A DNA stretch of 45,958 nucleotides from CAZYXZ01 sp964651395 (GCA_964651395.1 CAZYXZ010000018.1:1-45958); one strand, 5' to 3'. Shown: positions 23,214 through 31,862, counted from the first letter of the stretch. Translations and numbers: made by a program. Notes: generated by a model from the letters alone, not told the origin.

Positions 23214-24218
23214 CTAGAGCCGGACGGCTCCCGTGTAGTTGCTCCGGTTGATCGAGCTGACCTTCACGACGTCGCCGCTGTGCGGCGCGGCGACCATGTT
23301 GCCGCCGCCGATGTACATGCCGACGTGGTGGATCGGGCTGCCGAAGAAGACCAGGTCACCGGGCTTCAGCTGGCTCCGCGACACGTGCCGTCCGGCGTTG
23401 TACTGGGCCCGGCTCGAGTGGGGCAGGGAGACTCCCGCGTGCGCCCAGGCCCACATCATGAGTCCCGAACAGTCATAGGAGTTGGGTCCCGCGGCCCCCC
23501 AGCGGTAGGGCTTGCCGAGCTGCGACATGGCCGCGTCGATCGCCTCGCCGGCGCGCGCCGACGGAGGTCCGTCGAAGAGCGGGACACGCTGGGTGGTGCG
23601 GGACGCGCGGGCCGTGTTGGCCAGGCGGATCCGGCGCGCCTCGGCGCCCTCGAGCTGGTTGAGCAGGGCTTCCTGGCGGCGCACCTGGCGCTCGATGTCG
23701 GCCTTGGTCCGCTGCAGCCGCTGCGCGATCGCGCGTTCCGCGGCAAGCACCGAGGCAGCCACGTCCTGATCGGCCTTGAGCTGGCGGCGGAGCACCTTGA
23801 GCTCGCGGATCTGCTCCTCGCGGCCGCGCGCGATCTGGTCGAGCGAGGTGGCCTTGTCGAGGAAGTTCTGCGGGGAGGCCGTCGTCATCAGCTGCACGAA
23901 CTCGTCCCCGCCGCCGTACATGTAGGCCGAGGCCATCAGGCCGCCGAGCTGGCCCTGCGCGGCCTTGAGCTTGGCCGCGGTCCGGGCGGCACGGCCCTGG
24001 ACGCCGGCGGACTTACGCGACGCGTTGGCCAGGTCGAGCCGGGCCTCGTCGTAGTCCTCGACGGCGATCGAGACGCGCTCGTTGAGTTCCTCGAGCTCCT
24101 GGCGGGCGTCACGTATGCGCTCCGGTGCCGCCATGGCGGCGCCCACACCCAGGAGGGGCAGGACCAGCAGGGGCGAGAGGAGCGCAAGGACCACGCGGGT
24201 GGGGCGGGGGGTCGCCAC
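23214..24218 (-). CDS. NlpC/P60 peptidoglycan endopeptidase (RipA-like)
   Basis: 334 aa. Signal peptide to about AMAA (31), a coiled coil at about 33-200, and a C-terminal NlpC/P60 domain with catalytic Cys250 (YDCSGL), His298 (HHVGMYIG) and His313 (APHSG), all present. It should cleave the D-Glu to diaminopimelate peptide bond, acting in daughter-cell separation with the coiled coil as an autoinhibitory or scaffold segment. GTG 24218 follows GGAG by about 11 nt. A ydaO riboswitch directly upstream implies c-di-AMP control. sepH follows on the same strand. Confidence 0.9.
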   Translation of the reverse strand: MATPRPTRVVLALLSPLLVLPLLGVGAAMAAPERIRDARQELEELNERVSIAVEDYDEARLDLANASRKSAGVQGRAARTAAKLKAAQGQLGGLMASAYMYGGGDEFVQLMTTASPQNFLDKATSLDQIARGREEQIRELKVLRRQLKADQDVAASVLAAERAIAQRLQRTKADIERQVRRQEALLNQLEGAEARRIRLANTARASRTTQRVPLFDGPPSARAGEAIDAAMSQLGKPYRWGAAGPNSYDCSGLMMWAWAHAGVSLPHSSRAQYNAGRHVSRSQLKPGDLVFFGSPIHHVGMYIGGGNMVAAPHSGDVVKVSSINRSNYTGAVRL

Positions 24219-24239
24219 GATGCGGCGGCTCTCCTGTTC

Positions 24240-24400
24240 TTCCGTCGACCGCCTACCGGGTGAGCTGACGGGTTCGGGCCGGAAGATGGCCCTACCGCGC
24301 GGCCAACGCTGCGCCGCGCCGATTCACCCCAAGGGACGTGGGTCCCCGGCTCCCCTGACCTGCGCCAGGGAACTCGGCGGTGTCGCGACGTCGCCTCCCG
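24240..24400 (-). ncRNA. ydaO/yuaA c-di-AMP riboswitch
   Basis: Read on the minus strand, the segment contains GGGGAGCCGGGGACCCA (about 24340-24356), GGGGTGAATCGGCGCG (24330 downward), GTAGGGCCATCTTCC, and CCCGTCAGCTCACCCGGTAG with GCGG (24272 to 24249), then GACGGAAG just before the ribosome binding site. These blocks in this order are the hallmark of actinobacterial ydaO riboswitches before cell-wall hydrolase genes. The ligand is c-di-AMP and binding normally turns expression off. The 5' boundary is approximate. Confidence 0.88.
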
Positions 24401-24433
24401 GATGTGGGCGGCAGGTCACGCTGCGACCCACGC

Positions 24434-24463
24434 AGGGTAGTCGTGCGGTCACGGCCGGAGCAA
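24434..24463 (-). promoter_or_regulatory. Promoter upstream of the riboswitch
   Basis: On the minus strand TTGCTC (24463-24458) and TACCCT (24439-24434) are separated by 18 nt. The start site would fall near 24427, about 30 nt before the riboswitch core. The remaining bases up to the small-protein gene stop (24516) hold no other feature that I can see. Confidence 0.5.
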
Positions 24464-24515
24464 GCGCGCCACGGTGCTCCTGGGACCGGTGGTGCGAATT
24501 TGTCTGATTGTGCTG

Positions 24516-24752
24516 CTAATTCTCCTCGCCGGCCTTCCGCATGCGCAGGCGGGGCACCAGACCGGAGCTGCCCAGCACCTCGAGAGCGCGGGCCTCCGTG
24601 TCGTCGATGGCGATCGGGCCGGGCAGCAGGTCGAGCATGACGGTCACCACGCAGTCGCCGCACGCATCCCCGCGCACGGTGCAGGTGTCGCAGTCGATGA
24701 CCAGCCCGCCGGCGGGCTGCTCGGGGACGTTTCTGATCTGGTCGCCGTACAT
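24516..24752 (-). CDS. Conserved small four-cysteine protein
   Basis: 78 aa. Cys21-x2-Cys24-x6-Cys31-x2-Cys34 (CDTCTVRGDACGDC) followed by VVTVMLDLLPGP. This motif is familiar from small uncharacterised actinobacterial proteins encoded near cell-wall hydrolase genes; it probably binds zinc or an iron-sulfur centre. GAAGAGGGG lies 8 nt before ATG 24752. The C-terminus is acidic then basic (RLRMRKAGEE). It precedes the riboswitch unit on the same strand. Confidence 0.7.
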   Translation of the reverse strand: MYGDQIRNVPEQPAGGLVIDCDTCTVRGDACGDCVVTVMLDLLPGPIAIDDTEARALEVLGSSGLVPRLRMRKAGEEN

Positions 24753-24814
24753 GGTCGCGGCCCCTCTTCGTTCGGTTGTCGGGAACGTTAGGGAGGGGGT
24801 GTGACAGAACGGGC

Positions 24815-26113
24815 CTAGCCGCGCTCGAGCAGCGCCAGCAGGGCGACGGAGGGCACCGCTTCCGCGCCGGCGCGCGCGGCGGCGTCCGCGACCTCCTTGT
24901 CGGCGGAGACCACGACCAGCGGGCGCCCGGCCGGCTCCGCGCGGACGAAGGCCGCGATCACCTCGTCGGCCGTGTGACCGGGCCGGCTGAACCGCACGCG
25001 CACGCCGCGGGCGGTCGGCTGCGTCACCGCGGCAGACACCTCGGAGCCGTCGAAGACGCAGGTGACCTCCGCACTGGTGCGCGACGCGAGGCCGGCCAGC
25101 CCGGAGAGCAGCCGCGTGCGCTGCGCCTCGAGCGGTAGCTCGCCGTAGCCGGTCTTCGTCACGTTGTACCCGTCGACGACCAGGTGCGCCCCCGGTACGA
25201 CGAGCATCGCGTCGAGCCACTGCGCGTCGTCCGCGCCGCGGCGGCCGGCCGTCGTACCGGGCGCGGCTGCGACGGCGACGTCGGGCGGGACTCGGTCCGC
25301 GGGACTCCCGGTCGTCGCCGGCAGGTCGAGCTCCCGGCGCAGCCCTCCGGCAGCGCCGACCAGGCTGTCGAGCAGGACGCGCAGCCGTACGTCGTCGTAG
25401 GTCCGGGCGGCCCGCGCCTCGCGCTTCAGGGTCGCGAGCTCCGCCTCGAGCTCGCTGCGACGCGCGCGGTCGCGACGGTCGGCCTTGTCGGCCCGGTCCG
25501 CGGCAGCGGCGGCCGCCGCCTCGGCCTGTGCGAGCGAGGCGCGCAGCGTGGCGGACTCCTGGTCGCTACGCCGCGCCGCCTCCTGCGCCGCCTTCAGCTG
25601 CCCGCGCAGCGACGCCGCCTCGCGCTTCACCGTCTCCAGCTCGGCCCGCAGCTTCTCGCTGGCCGCGCGCCCGGCCGCCTTCGCGTTCTCGAGCTCGACC
25701 GCCAGCCGTGCGGCCGAACCGGCCTCCGCGGTGGCGCCGGCCCGCGTCGCCGCCTCGGCCAGCTGCTCGGCCGCGGCCAGCACCAGCGACTCCCACCCCT
25801 CGGGGCGCCGGAGGTAGGCCAGCGCCGCGACGTCGGCGGCCGCGGCGTCGGCCGGGACCTGACCGCTGTCGATCGCCGCCGCCAGCTCGGTCAGGGCTGC
25901 CGAGGCCGCCTCCGACACGCGGGTGCGGAAGCCCGCCTCGTTCTCGACGGCGGCGAGCAGGGCCGTCGCGGCCAGCTTCGCCCGGCGGGCCGGCGCGAAG
26001 GACGCGAACTGACGCAAGGACCCGGGCAGCTCGTGCGCCGGTACGGCGGGCAGCACGTCCGCGGCGAAGCCGACGACGCGTGATCGGGCGGCGTCCGGCA
26101 GCGCCGGCGTCAC
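24815..26113 (-). CDS. NYN-domain (YacP-like) RNA-binding/nuclease protein
   Basis: 432 aa. The N-terminal helical region (1-130) is followed by a long coiled coil (about 130-270). The C-terminal NYN/PIN-like domain starts at HLVVDGYNVTKTGYGELPLEAQRT, with acidic residues in CVFDGSE, TADEVI and VVSADKEVAD that match the metal-binding acidic cluster. Likely an RNA endonuclease. GTG 26113 overlaps the stop of the upstream zinc-ribbon gene by 4 nt (GTGA), so the two are coupled. Confidence 0.8.
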   Translation of the reverse strand: MTPALPDAARSRVVGFAADVLPAVPAHELPGSLRQFASFAPARRAKLAATALLAAVENEAGFRTRVSEAASAALTELAAAIDSGQVPADAAAADVAALAYLRRPEGWESLVLAAAEQLAEAATRAGATAEAGSAARLAVELENAKAAGRAASEKLRAELETVKREAASLRGQLKAAQEAARRSDQESATLRASLAQAEAAAAAAADRADKADRRDRARRSELEAELATLKREARAARTYDDVRLRVLLDSLVGAAGGLRRELDLPATTGSPADRVPPDVAVAAAPGTTAGRRGADDAQWLDAMLVVPGAHLVVDGYNVTKTGYGELPLEAQRTRLLSGLAGLASRTSAEVTCVFDGSEVSAAVTQPTARGVRVRFSRPGHTADEVIAAFVRAEPAGRPLVVVSADKEVADAAARAGAEAVPSVALLALLERG

Positions 26114-26355
26114 AGCGCCTCGTCGGCCGCGGGGCGCGGGACGACCTCGACCTGGTCGACGGCGTTGCACCAGCGGCAGGTGACGTGCTCGACCGTGGCG
26201 GAGAGGACTTCGCGCTCCTCGACACTGGGCAGGCCCGCCAGGTCGACGTGCACGAACTCGACGGCACGCTCGGTACGGGTCACGTCGAAGCGCGTGAGGT
26301 TCCCGCACGCGGTGCAGCGCCAGCGTTCGGTGGAGCCGGGGGCGGTGACGGCCAT
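26110..26355 (-). CDS. Small zinc-ribbon protein
   Basis: 81 aa. CTACGN near the N-terminus and CRWCN near residue 65 form a split CxxC/CxxC zinc ribbon around a strand-rich middle (VEFVHVDLAGL). It may be a partner or substrate adaptor of the NYN protein, whose start overlaps its stop. Function unknown. Confidence 0.7.
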   Translation of the reverse strand: MAVTAPGSTERWRCTACGNLTRFDVTRTERAVEFVHVDLAGLPSVEEREVLSATVEHVTCRWCNAVDQVEVVPRPAADEAL

Positions 26356-26364
26356 GCCGGCACC

Positions 26365-26988
26365 CTAACCGCTGCCCGAGGCCACCTTCGGGCCGGACGA
26401 CGCGGCCCGGGCGGCCGCGACCTCGCGCCACATGCGCGAGACCGGGTACTCGTCGGTGTAGCCGTAGCCGCCGTGCACCTGCAGCGCGGTCTCCGCCGCC
26501 TCCCACGCCGCGGCCGACGCCGCGGGCAGCGCGGCCGACGCGTCAGTGGCGTCCGGCGTACCGGCGTCGGCTGCCGCGGCGACCCGGCGGACCAGCGCCT
26601 CCGCAGCCGCCAGCCGCGCGGCGGCGCCGGCGAAGAACCAGCGCTGCAAGGGGAACGCCGCGAGCGGCTTGCCGAACACGGAACGGCCGCGCGCGTACTC
26701 CATGCCCGCGTCGAGCAGCGCGTCGCCGGCGCCGGTCAGCGCCGCGGCCCGCAGGAGCCGCTCCTCGCCGACGATCGTCAGCGCCGCGGTCAGCCCGGCG
26801 CGACCGAGCTCGCGCGCCACCTCGACGCGCACCGCGGCCGGCAGGTCGGCGTCGAGCAGGCCGGCGTCACAGAACGCCGACGCGGCGGAGTCCGGTACGC
26901 CGGACGCGTCCCACTCCCCCACGTGCGGCGCGATCTCCGCCGTCGCGATCTTCCGCGCCAGCGCGGCTGCATCCGACGCGTCGCTCAT
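26365..26988 (-). CDS. Truncated acyl-CoA dehydrogenase-like protein
   Basis: 207 aa against about 380 for a full acyl-CoA dehydrogenase. GRSVFGKPLAAFPLQRWFF and ALQVHGGYGYTDEYPVSRMW are clear hallmarks of the C-terminal helical domain (FAD contact and C-terminal HGGxGYT-P motif). A short N-terminal helical part remains, but the middle beta-domain that binds FAD and acyl-CoA is absent. The usual catalytic Glu is not evident. It starts inside the carboxyltransferase gene stop (ATGA overlap), so it is probably a maintained partner rather than a random fragment; decay is the alternative. Confidence 0.72.
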   Translation of the reverse strand: MSDASDAAALARKIATAEIAPHVGEWDASGVPDSAASAFCDAGLLDADLPAAVRVEVARELGRAGLTAALTIVGEERLLRAAALTGAGDALLDAGMEYARGRSVFGKPLAAFPLQRWFFAGAAARLAAAEALVRRVAAAADAGTPDATDASAALPAASAAAWEAAETALQVHGGYGYTDEYPVSRMWREVAAARAASSGPKVASGSG

Positions 26989-28568
26989 ACAGGTGTCACG
27001 CCGCGCTTGCGGACGGGGCGGCGCAGGCGCTTGCCGGCCGCCACCTCCAGGCCGTGCACGATGTGGGCCCGCGTGTCGGCCGGGTCGATGATGTCGTCGA
27101 CGAGGCCCATCTTCGCGGACAGGAACGGGTCGATCTGGCTGCGTACGCCGGCCACCAGCTCGGCGCGCAGCGCATCGCGGGCCGGGCCCTCCTCGGCCGC
27201 GGCCAGCTGCTTGCGGACGAGGATGTTCACCGCGCCGTCGGGCCCCATCACCGAGAACTCCGCGGTTGGCCACGCGACCAGGTAGTCGGACTCGTACGCG
27301 CGGCCGGCCATGACGAAGTACCCGGCGCCGTAGGCCTTGCGCAGGACCACGGTGATCTTCGGGACGGTGGCCTCGGACACGTTCCACAGCATCTTCGCGC
27401 CGTGCCGGATGATCCCGTCGTGCTCGACCTTCTTGCCGACGACGAAGCCCGGCACGTCGACGAGGAACACGAGCGGGATGTCGAAGCTGTCGCAGAGGTT
27501 GATGAACCGCGCCGCCTTGTCCGCCGAGTGCATGTCGAGCGACCCGGCCATGTGCATCGGCTGGCTCGCGACGATGCCGGCCGACCGGCCGCCGAACCGC
27601 GCGAAGCCGGTGATCAGGCTCTTCGCCCAGTCCGGCTTCATCGGGAAGAACGCACCGTCGTCGACGACCGCTTTGATGACGCGGCGCATGTCGTAAGCCT
27701 TGCGCGCGTTGGCCGGGACGATGTCGTAGAGCTCCTCAGCGCGGCGGTCGACCGAATCGTCAGTCACCTGTAGGGGCACGGCTTCGCCGTACTTGCTCGG
27801 CATGTACGACAGGTAGTCACGCACCGTCGCGAGGCAGTCGGCGTCGTCGGCCACCTCGCGATCGGCGACACCCGAGATCTTGTTGTGGACGGCGGACCCG
27901 CCCATCTCCTCCTCGGTCACCTCCTCGCCGGTGGCCGCCTTGACCAGGTGGATGCCGGCGAGCGCCATCGACGACGTCCCCTTCACCATCGGCACGAAGT
28001 CGCACAGCGCCGGGATGTACGCCGTGCCGGCCGAGCAGGGCCCCATCATCGCGGCCACCTGCGGGATGCAGCCGCTCATCACGGACAGCTCGCGGAACAG
28101 GTCACCGGCGCCCGCGAACGCCGCGCCCACCGACTCGGTGACCCGCGCGCCCGCGGAGTCGAGCAGGTAGACCAGCGGCATGCCGTGGCGCAGCGACATC
28201 TCGCGGGCCCGCGCGGCCTTCCGCTCGCCGTGCATGCCGATCGATCCGGCCAGCACGGTGAAGTCGTAGGCGATGACCATCACGAGGCGCCCGTTCACCT
28301 TGCCGGTGCCGGTGACGACCCCGTCCGCGGGTGTGCGCTTGCCGATCGACTGCGGGCTGTCGACCGCGCCGGCGTACAGGCCCGTCTCGACGAACGTGCC
28401 GGGGTCGAAGAGCAGCGCAATGCGTTCGCGGACGGTGAGCTTGCCCAGGCTGTGCTGCCGGTCGACCAGGTCGGGACCGCCCATGCCGAGCGCGTCCTCC
28501 CTGCGCTCTGCCAGCCCCGCCGCGAGTTCTTTCAGTGTCGGGTCCACTGCCGGGGTCTCGTCGGTCAT
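26985..28568 (-). CDS. Acyl-CoA carboxylase carboxyltransferase (beta) subunit
   Basis: 527 aa, full length for PccB/AccD family. Two crotonase-like halves: LVYLLDSAGARVTESVGAAF in the N-half and PLVFLVDVPGFVVGKKVEHDG in the C-half, with oxyanion-hole Gly pairs in GSIGMHGERK and YGAGYFVMAGRAY. It transfers the carboxyl group from biotin to an acyl-CoA (acetyl-, propionyl- or longer). The alpha (biotin carboxylase) subunit is not nearby, so the substrate cannot be assigned. ATG 28568 overlaps the stop of the membrane protein gene by 4 nt, so the three genes 28565-29941, this one and the dehydrogenase-like one form one unit. Confidence 0.9.
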   Translation of the reverse strand: MTDETPAVDPTLKELAAGLAERREDALGMGGPDLVDRQHSLGKLTVRERIALLFDPGTFVETGLYAGAVDSPQSIGKRTPADGVVTGTGKVNGRLVMVIAYDFTVLAGSIGMHGERKAARAREMSLRHGMPLVYLLDSAGARVTESVGAAFAGAGDLFRELSVMSGCIPQVAAMMGPCSAGTAYIPALCDFVPMVKGTSSMALAGIHLVKAATGEEVTEEEMGGSAVHNKISGVADREVADDADCLATVRDYLSYMPSKYGEAVPLQVTDDSVDRRAEELYDIVPANARKAYDMRRVIKAVVDDGAFFPMKPDWAKSLITGFARFGGRSAGIVASQPMHMAGSLDMHSADKAARFINLCDSFDIPLVFLVDVPGFVVGKKVEHDGIIRHGAKMLWNVSEATVPKITVVLRKAYGAGYFVMAGRAYESDYLVAWPTAEFSVMGPDGAVNILVRKQLAAAEEGPARDALRAELVAGVRSQIDPFLSAKMGLVDDIIDPADTRAHIVHGLEVAAGKRLRRPVRKRGVTPV

Positions 28569-29941
28569 GGCGCCAACTCTGCCATCCGGCCACGCGAGGT
28601 GCCCCCGCGCGTGAGCGACTCGAGGACGAAGGCCGCGAGCGCCACGAGTGCGAGCAGGGCGACGACCGTGATCAGCGCGCCGTCGTAGCCGAGGTCCGGG
28701 GCCACGAACGCGTGGATCCAGAAGGCGGCGACCAGGCCGGTCAGGACTGCCCATACCGTGGCGCTCCAGCGTCGCACCGCGTGCCCCGGCAGGTAGCGCA
28801 GCGGCACGAGGCCGAGCAGCCCGGCCGTGACACCCGCGAGGAACGTGGTCGCGAGGAGTGCGTCGAGCACCAGCACCACGATGCCCGCGTCGCCGTCCCG
28901 CGCAGCGGACTGCACCGGCAGCCACAGCAACCAGGCCACGACCGCCGCGACCAGGACGCCGGCCTGGGCAGCGAGCGCCGCACGTCCACGCTCGGCCTGG
29001 TCGAGCCGTGACCGCAGCACGACGCCGGCCACGAGCGCGACCAGGAAGCCCGGCCGGTAGTCGGCGAGGCGCGAGACCACGACCGCGAGCAGCACGAGCG
29101 CCAGCGCACCGGGGTAGGCGTTGACCCGGAACCGCGCTCCGCGCATGCGCAGTCGCCGTGCTGCACCGAAGGTCGACGCGAGCACGCACACGGCGACCGC
29201 GCCGAGCATTCCCACGACCAGGGCGAACGACGGGCGGTCGATGCCGAGCTCGGGGTCGAGGAAGCTGTTGACCAGGCCCGCGCCGGCCAACGACAGCAGG
29301 ACGGCGAGACCGCCGCCGCCGATCGGGTCGAGGCCGAGCCGGCTGCGCTGGCGGCGCAGCAAGAGGCCGAGCTGCTCGGCGTGCGTGTCTAGGGTGCGGT
29401 TGAGCCGCTCGGCGGGAAAGACGACGAGCAGCAGCAGGGCGCCGAGCAGGAGGCTGCGCAGGACGTCCTCGACGTCGTCGGAGAGGTCTGCCGGGCGCGG
29501 CACGGACGCGGGCAGGAACGACCGCTCGTACTCGACCACGAGCCCCGGGCCGATCGGCGGCGTGTCGGTGGGTGTGGGCAGCACGACGAACGGCGGGATC
29601 TCCTCCACCACGGACGGCGCCGACGTCAGCGTCGCGGTCGCCGAGGCGGCGGCCGTGGCGCTGGGTGACGTCGTCGTCGCGTCCGGCGACGGCGTGCGGG
29701 TGGCGGTGCGCGTCGGCCGCGGGGTCCGGCTCCGAGTGGGCGACGGCGTACTGGTCACGATGATGGTCGCGCCGACCGTCGGCGACTGGCTGAACGTGGG
29801 TTCCGACGAGGCCGACAGGGTCGGCTGCGCGCGGGGGGCGTGGGGCGCGGGGGCCGGACCCGGCTCACCGCCGGCCGGCAGCGTGAGCGAGAGCAGGAGC
29901 ATCCCGGCGAGAGCCACCAGGCCTCCCGCAGTGCGACGCAT
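28565..29941 (-). CDS. FGLLP-type polytopic membrane protein with Ser/Thr/Pro-rich ectodomain
   Basis: 458 aa. A signal-anchor is followed by a long Pro/Ser/Thr-rich stretch (about 30-130), then about eight or nine membrane helices. VVFPAERLNRTLD and LVPLRYLPGHAVRRWS agree with my memory of the actinobacterial 'FGLLP motif' membrane family, here with LGLVP in place of FGLLP. Function of the family is unknown. ATG 29941 has GGGGAGG only 2 nt upstream, a tight spacing. Its end overlaps the carboxyltransferase start. Confidence 0.7.
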   Translation of the reverse strand: MRRTAGGLVALAGMLLLSLTLPAGGEPGPAPAPHAPRAQPTLSASSEPTFSQSPTVGATIIVTSTPSPTRSRTPRPTRTATRTPSPDATTTSPSATAAASATATLTSAPSVVEEIPPFVVLPTPTDTPPIGPGLVVEYERSFLPASVPRPADLSDDVEDVLRSLLLGALLLLVVFPAERLNRTLDTHAEQLGLLLRRQRSRLGLDPIGGGGLAVLLSLAGAGLVNSFLDPELGIDRPSFALVVGMLGAVAVCVLASTFGAARRLRMRGARFRVNAYPGALALVLLAVVVSRLADYRPGFLVALVAGVVLRSRLDQAERGRAALAAQAGVLVAAVVAWLLWLPVQSAARDGDAGIVVLVLDALLATTFLAGVTAGLLGLVPLRYLPGHAVRRWSATVWAVLTGLVAAFWIHAFVAPDLGYDGALITVVALLALVALAAFVLESLTRGGTSRGRMAELAP

Positions 29942-30048
29942 CGCCTCCCCAACCGCAGCCGGATGCCGAGGGTAACGCCAGAGGGCCACAGTCCACAGGC
30001 CGGGTCGTCGCCCCGGGGTGGCTCCACCGCTTTGTCGCAGGGCGCTCC

Positions 30049-30054
30049 TAGCCT
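30049..30054 (+). promoter_or_regulatory. -10 element, leaderless nuclease gene
   Basis: TAGCCT ends 6 nt before ATG 30061, with no Shine-Dalgarno sequence. Typical leaderless geometry. The divergent membrane-protein gene starts at 29941. Confidence 0.45.
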
Positions 30055-30060
30055 CGGGTC

Positions 30061-31855
30061 ATGTCCATGGTCGCCGTGCAGGGGAGCTTCGACGAGCTCG
30101 GCACGCCGTTGCGCGAGGTCACCTTCGTCGTCGTCGACCTGGAGACGACGGGCGGCTCCCCCGCCGCGTCGGCGATCACGGAGTTCGGCGCCGTCCGCGT
30201 CCGCGGCGGGGTCGTCGAGGGCGTGTTCCAGACCCTGGTGAACCCCGGGGGCGGCATCCCGCCGTTCATCGCGGTGCTCACCGGCATCACCGACTCGATG
30301 GTGGCCGACGCGCCGCCGCTGGCCGCCGTCCTGCCGTCGTTCCTCGAGTTCGCGCGTGGCGCGGTCCTCGTCGCGCACAACGCGCCGTTCGACCTCGGCT
30401 TCCTCCGCGCAGGCTGCGCGCAGCTCGGGCTCGACTGGCCGGCGTTCGATCATCTCGACACCGCGCGGCTGGCCCGGCGCATCCTCACCCGCGACGAGGC
30501 GCCGGACTGCCGGCTCGCGACGCTGGCCCGGGTCTTCCGCACGGGTACCACGCCGTGCCACCGAGCGCTCGCGGATGCCGAGGCGACCGTCGGCGTGCTG
30601 CACGGGTTGATCGAGCGGCTGGGCAACCTCGGCGTGCACTCCCTCGAGGAGCTCAGCACGTTCTCGCACCTCGTCAGCCCCGAGCAGCGCCGCAAGCGCT
30701 ACCTGGCCGAGCCGCTGCCGCACCTTCCCGGCGTCTACCTGTTCCGCGACGAGCGCGGGCGCGTCCTCTACGTCGGCAAGTCGCGCGACCTGCGCAGCCG
30801 CGTGCGCGGCTACTTCGTCGCGTCGGAGCCACGCACGCGGATGGCGGAGATGGTGCGCCTGGCGGCNNNNNNNNNNCCGGATGGGCGAGATGGTCGGCAT
30901 CGCCACGACCGTGCAGGGCATCGTGTGCGCCACGCCGCTGGAGGCCGAGGTCCGCGAGCTGCGGCTGATCGCCGAGCACAAGCCGCGCTACAACCGCCGC
31001 TCGCGCTTGCCGGAGCGCGCCGTGTTCGTGAAGCTCACCAAGGAGCGCTACCCGCGCCTGTCGATCGTGCGGGCGGTGACCGCCGACGGCGCCGCCTACC
31101 TCGGGCCGTTCTCCTCCCCGCGCACGGCAGAGCTCGCGGTGGCCGCGGCGCATGAGGCGTTCCGGCTGCGGCAGTGCACGGTGCGCATCACCGTCTCGTC
31201 GACGCAGGCGCCGTGTGTCCTCCATGAGATGGGCCGCTGTGGTGCGCCGTGCGCGCGTCTGGAGGACGAGGCGGCGTACTCCTTCCACGCCACGGCCTAC
31301 GCCGCCGCGGTCGACGGCAGCTCGTCCGCCGTGGTCGACGCGATGCAGCGGCGCATGGCCCGCCTCACCGACGCGCACCGGTTCGAGGACGCCGCGCTGC
31401 AGCGCGACCGGCTCGCCTCGTTCGTCCGCGCCGCGGCCCGCACGCAGCGCTACACCGCGCTCGCCGCCGTACCGGAGCTCGTGGCCGCCCGCCGCGGCGA
31501 GCGCGGCGGCTGGGAGATCGCCGTGGTCCGCCACGGCCGGTTGGCCGGCGCCGGCGCGTCGCCACCCGGCGAGCACCCGAGCCCCCACATCGACGCGCTC
31601 CTCGCCACCGCGGAGGTCGTCGAGCCCGGCCTGGGTCCGACGCCCCGGGCGTCCGGCGAGGAGATGGCCGCGATCCTGCGCTGGCTCGACCGTCCCGGCG
31701 TACGGCTGGTGTCCCTGGACGGCGAGTGGTCCTCGCCCGCCACCGGCGCGGCGCGGCACCTGCGCTGGATCGACGACGCGACCGCCGGGGTCGCGCGGGT
31801 CGCGCCGTTCGCCGACCGCCGCGGACTGCGCCCCCAGCACCAGCCCGCCCGCTAG
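30061..31855 (+). CDS. DEDDh exonuclease / GIY-YIG / UvrC-like fusion (frame broken by N run)
   Basis: A DnaQ-type 3'-5' exonuclease domain (Asp26 and Glu28 in VVDLETTGG, HNAPFD, and later the HRALADAEAT motif with the general-base His) is fused to a GIY-YIG nuclease domain (PGVYLFRDERGRVLYVGKSRD) and to a UvrC-like cysteine block (RQCT, APC, GRCGAPC). It parallels the actinobacterial family that includes Rv2191. It likely acts in DNA repair. The gene is cut by Ns at 30867-30876; the right part continues in another frame from 30878. Deleting 40 bp at the duplicated flanks restores one frame of 584 aa. ATG 30067 is an alternative start. Confidence 0.85.
30867..30876. other. Assembly gap (10 N) flanked by two diverged copies of one segment
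   Basis: Left flank 30838-30866 and right flank 30878-30906 align over 29 bases with 21 identities and code RMAEMVRLAA and RMGEMVGIAT. The gap therefore joins two overlapping contig ends that were not merged, perhaps from different strains, rather than spanning missing sequence. Confidence 0.8.
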
Positions 31856-31862
31856 TACGGCG

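Noticed and set aside
17204..24752. Defence island or prophage among the many small unknown genes on the minus strand
   Set aside because: Genes are envelope, division and stress proteins with uniform composition; no integrase, nuclease-effector pairs, phage structural genes or attachment sites are visible.
25528..27285. 585-codon plus-strand frame across the NYN and carboxyltransferase genes
   Set aside because: Low-complexity Arg/Ala/Pro translation without a domain; it crosses several well-supported minus-strand genes.
30861..30880. Pseudogene by frameshift in the DnaQ/UvrC-like gene
   Set aside because: The frame change coincides exactly with a 10-N run whose flanks are duplicated; it is an assembly effect.
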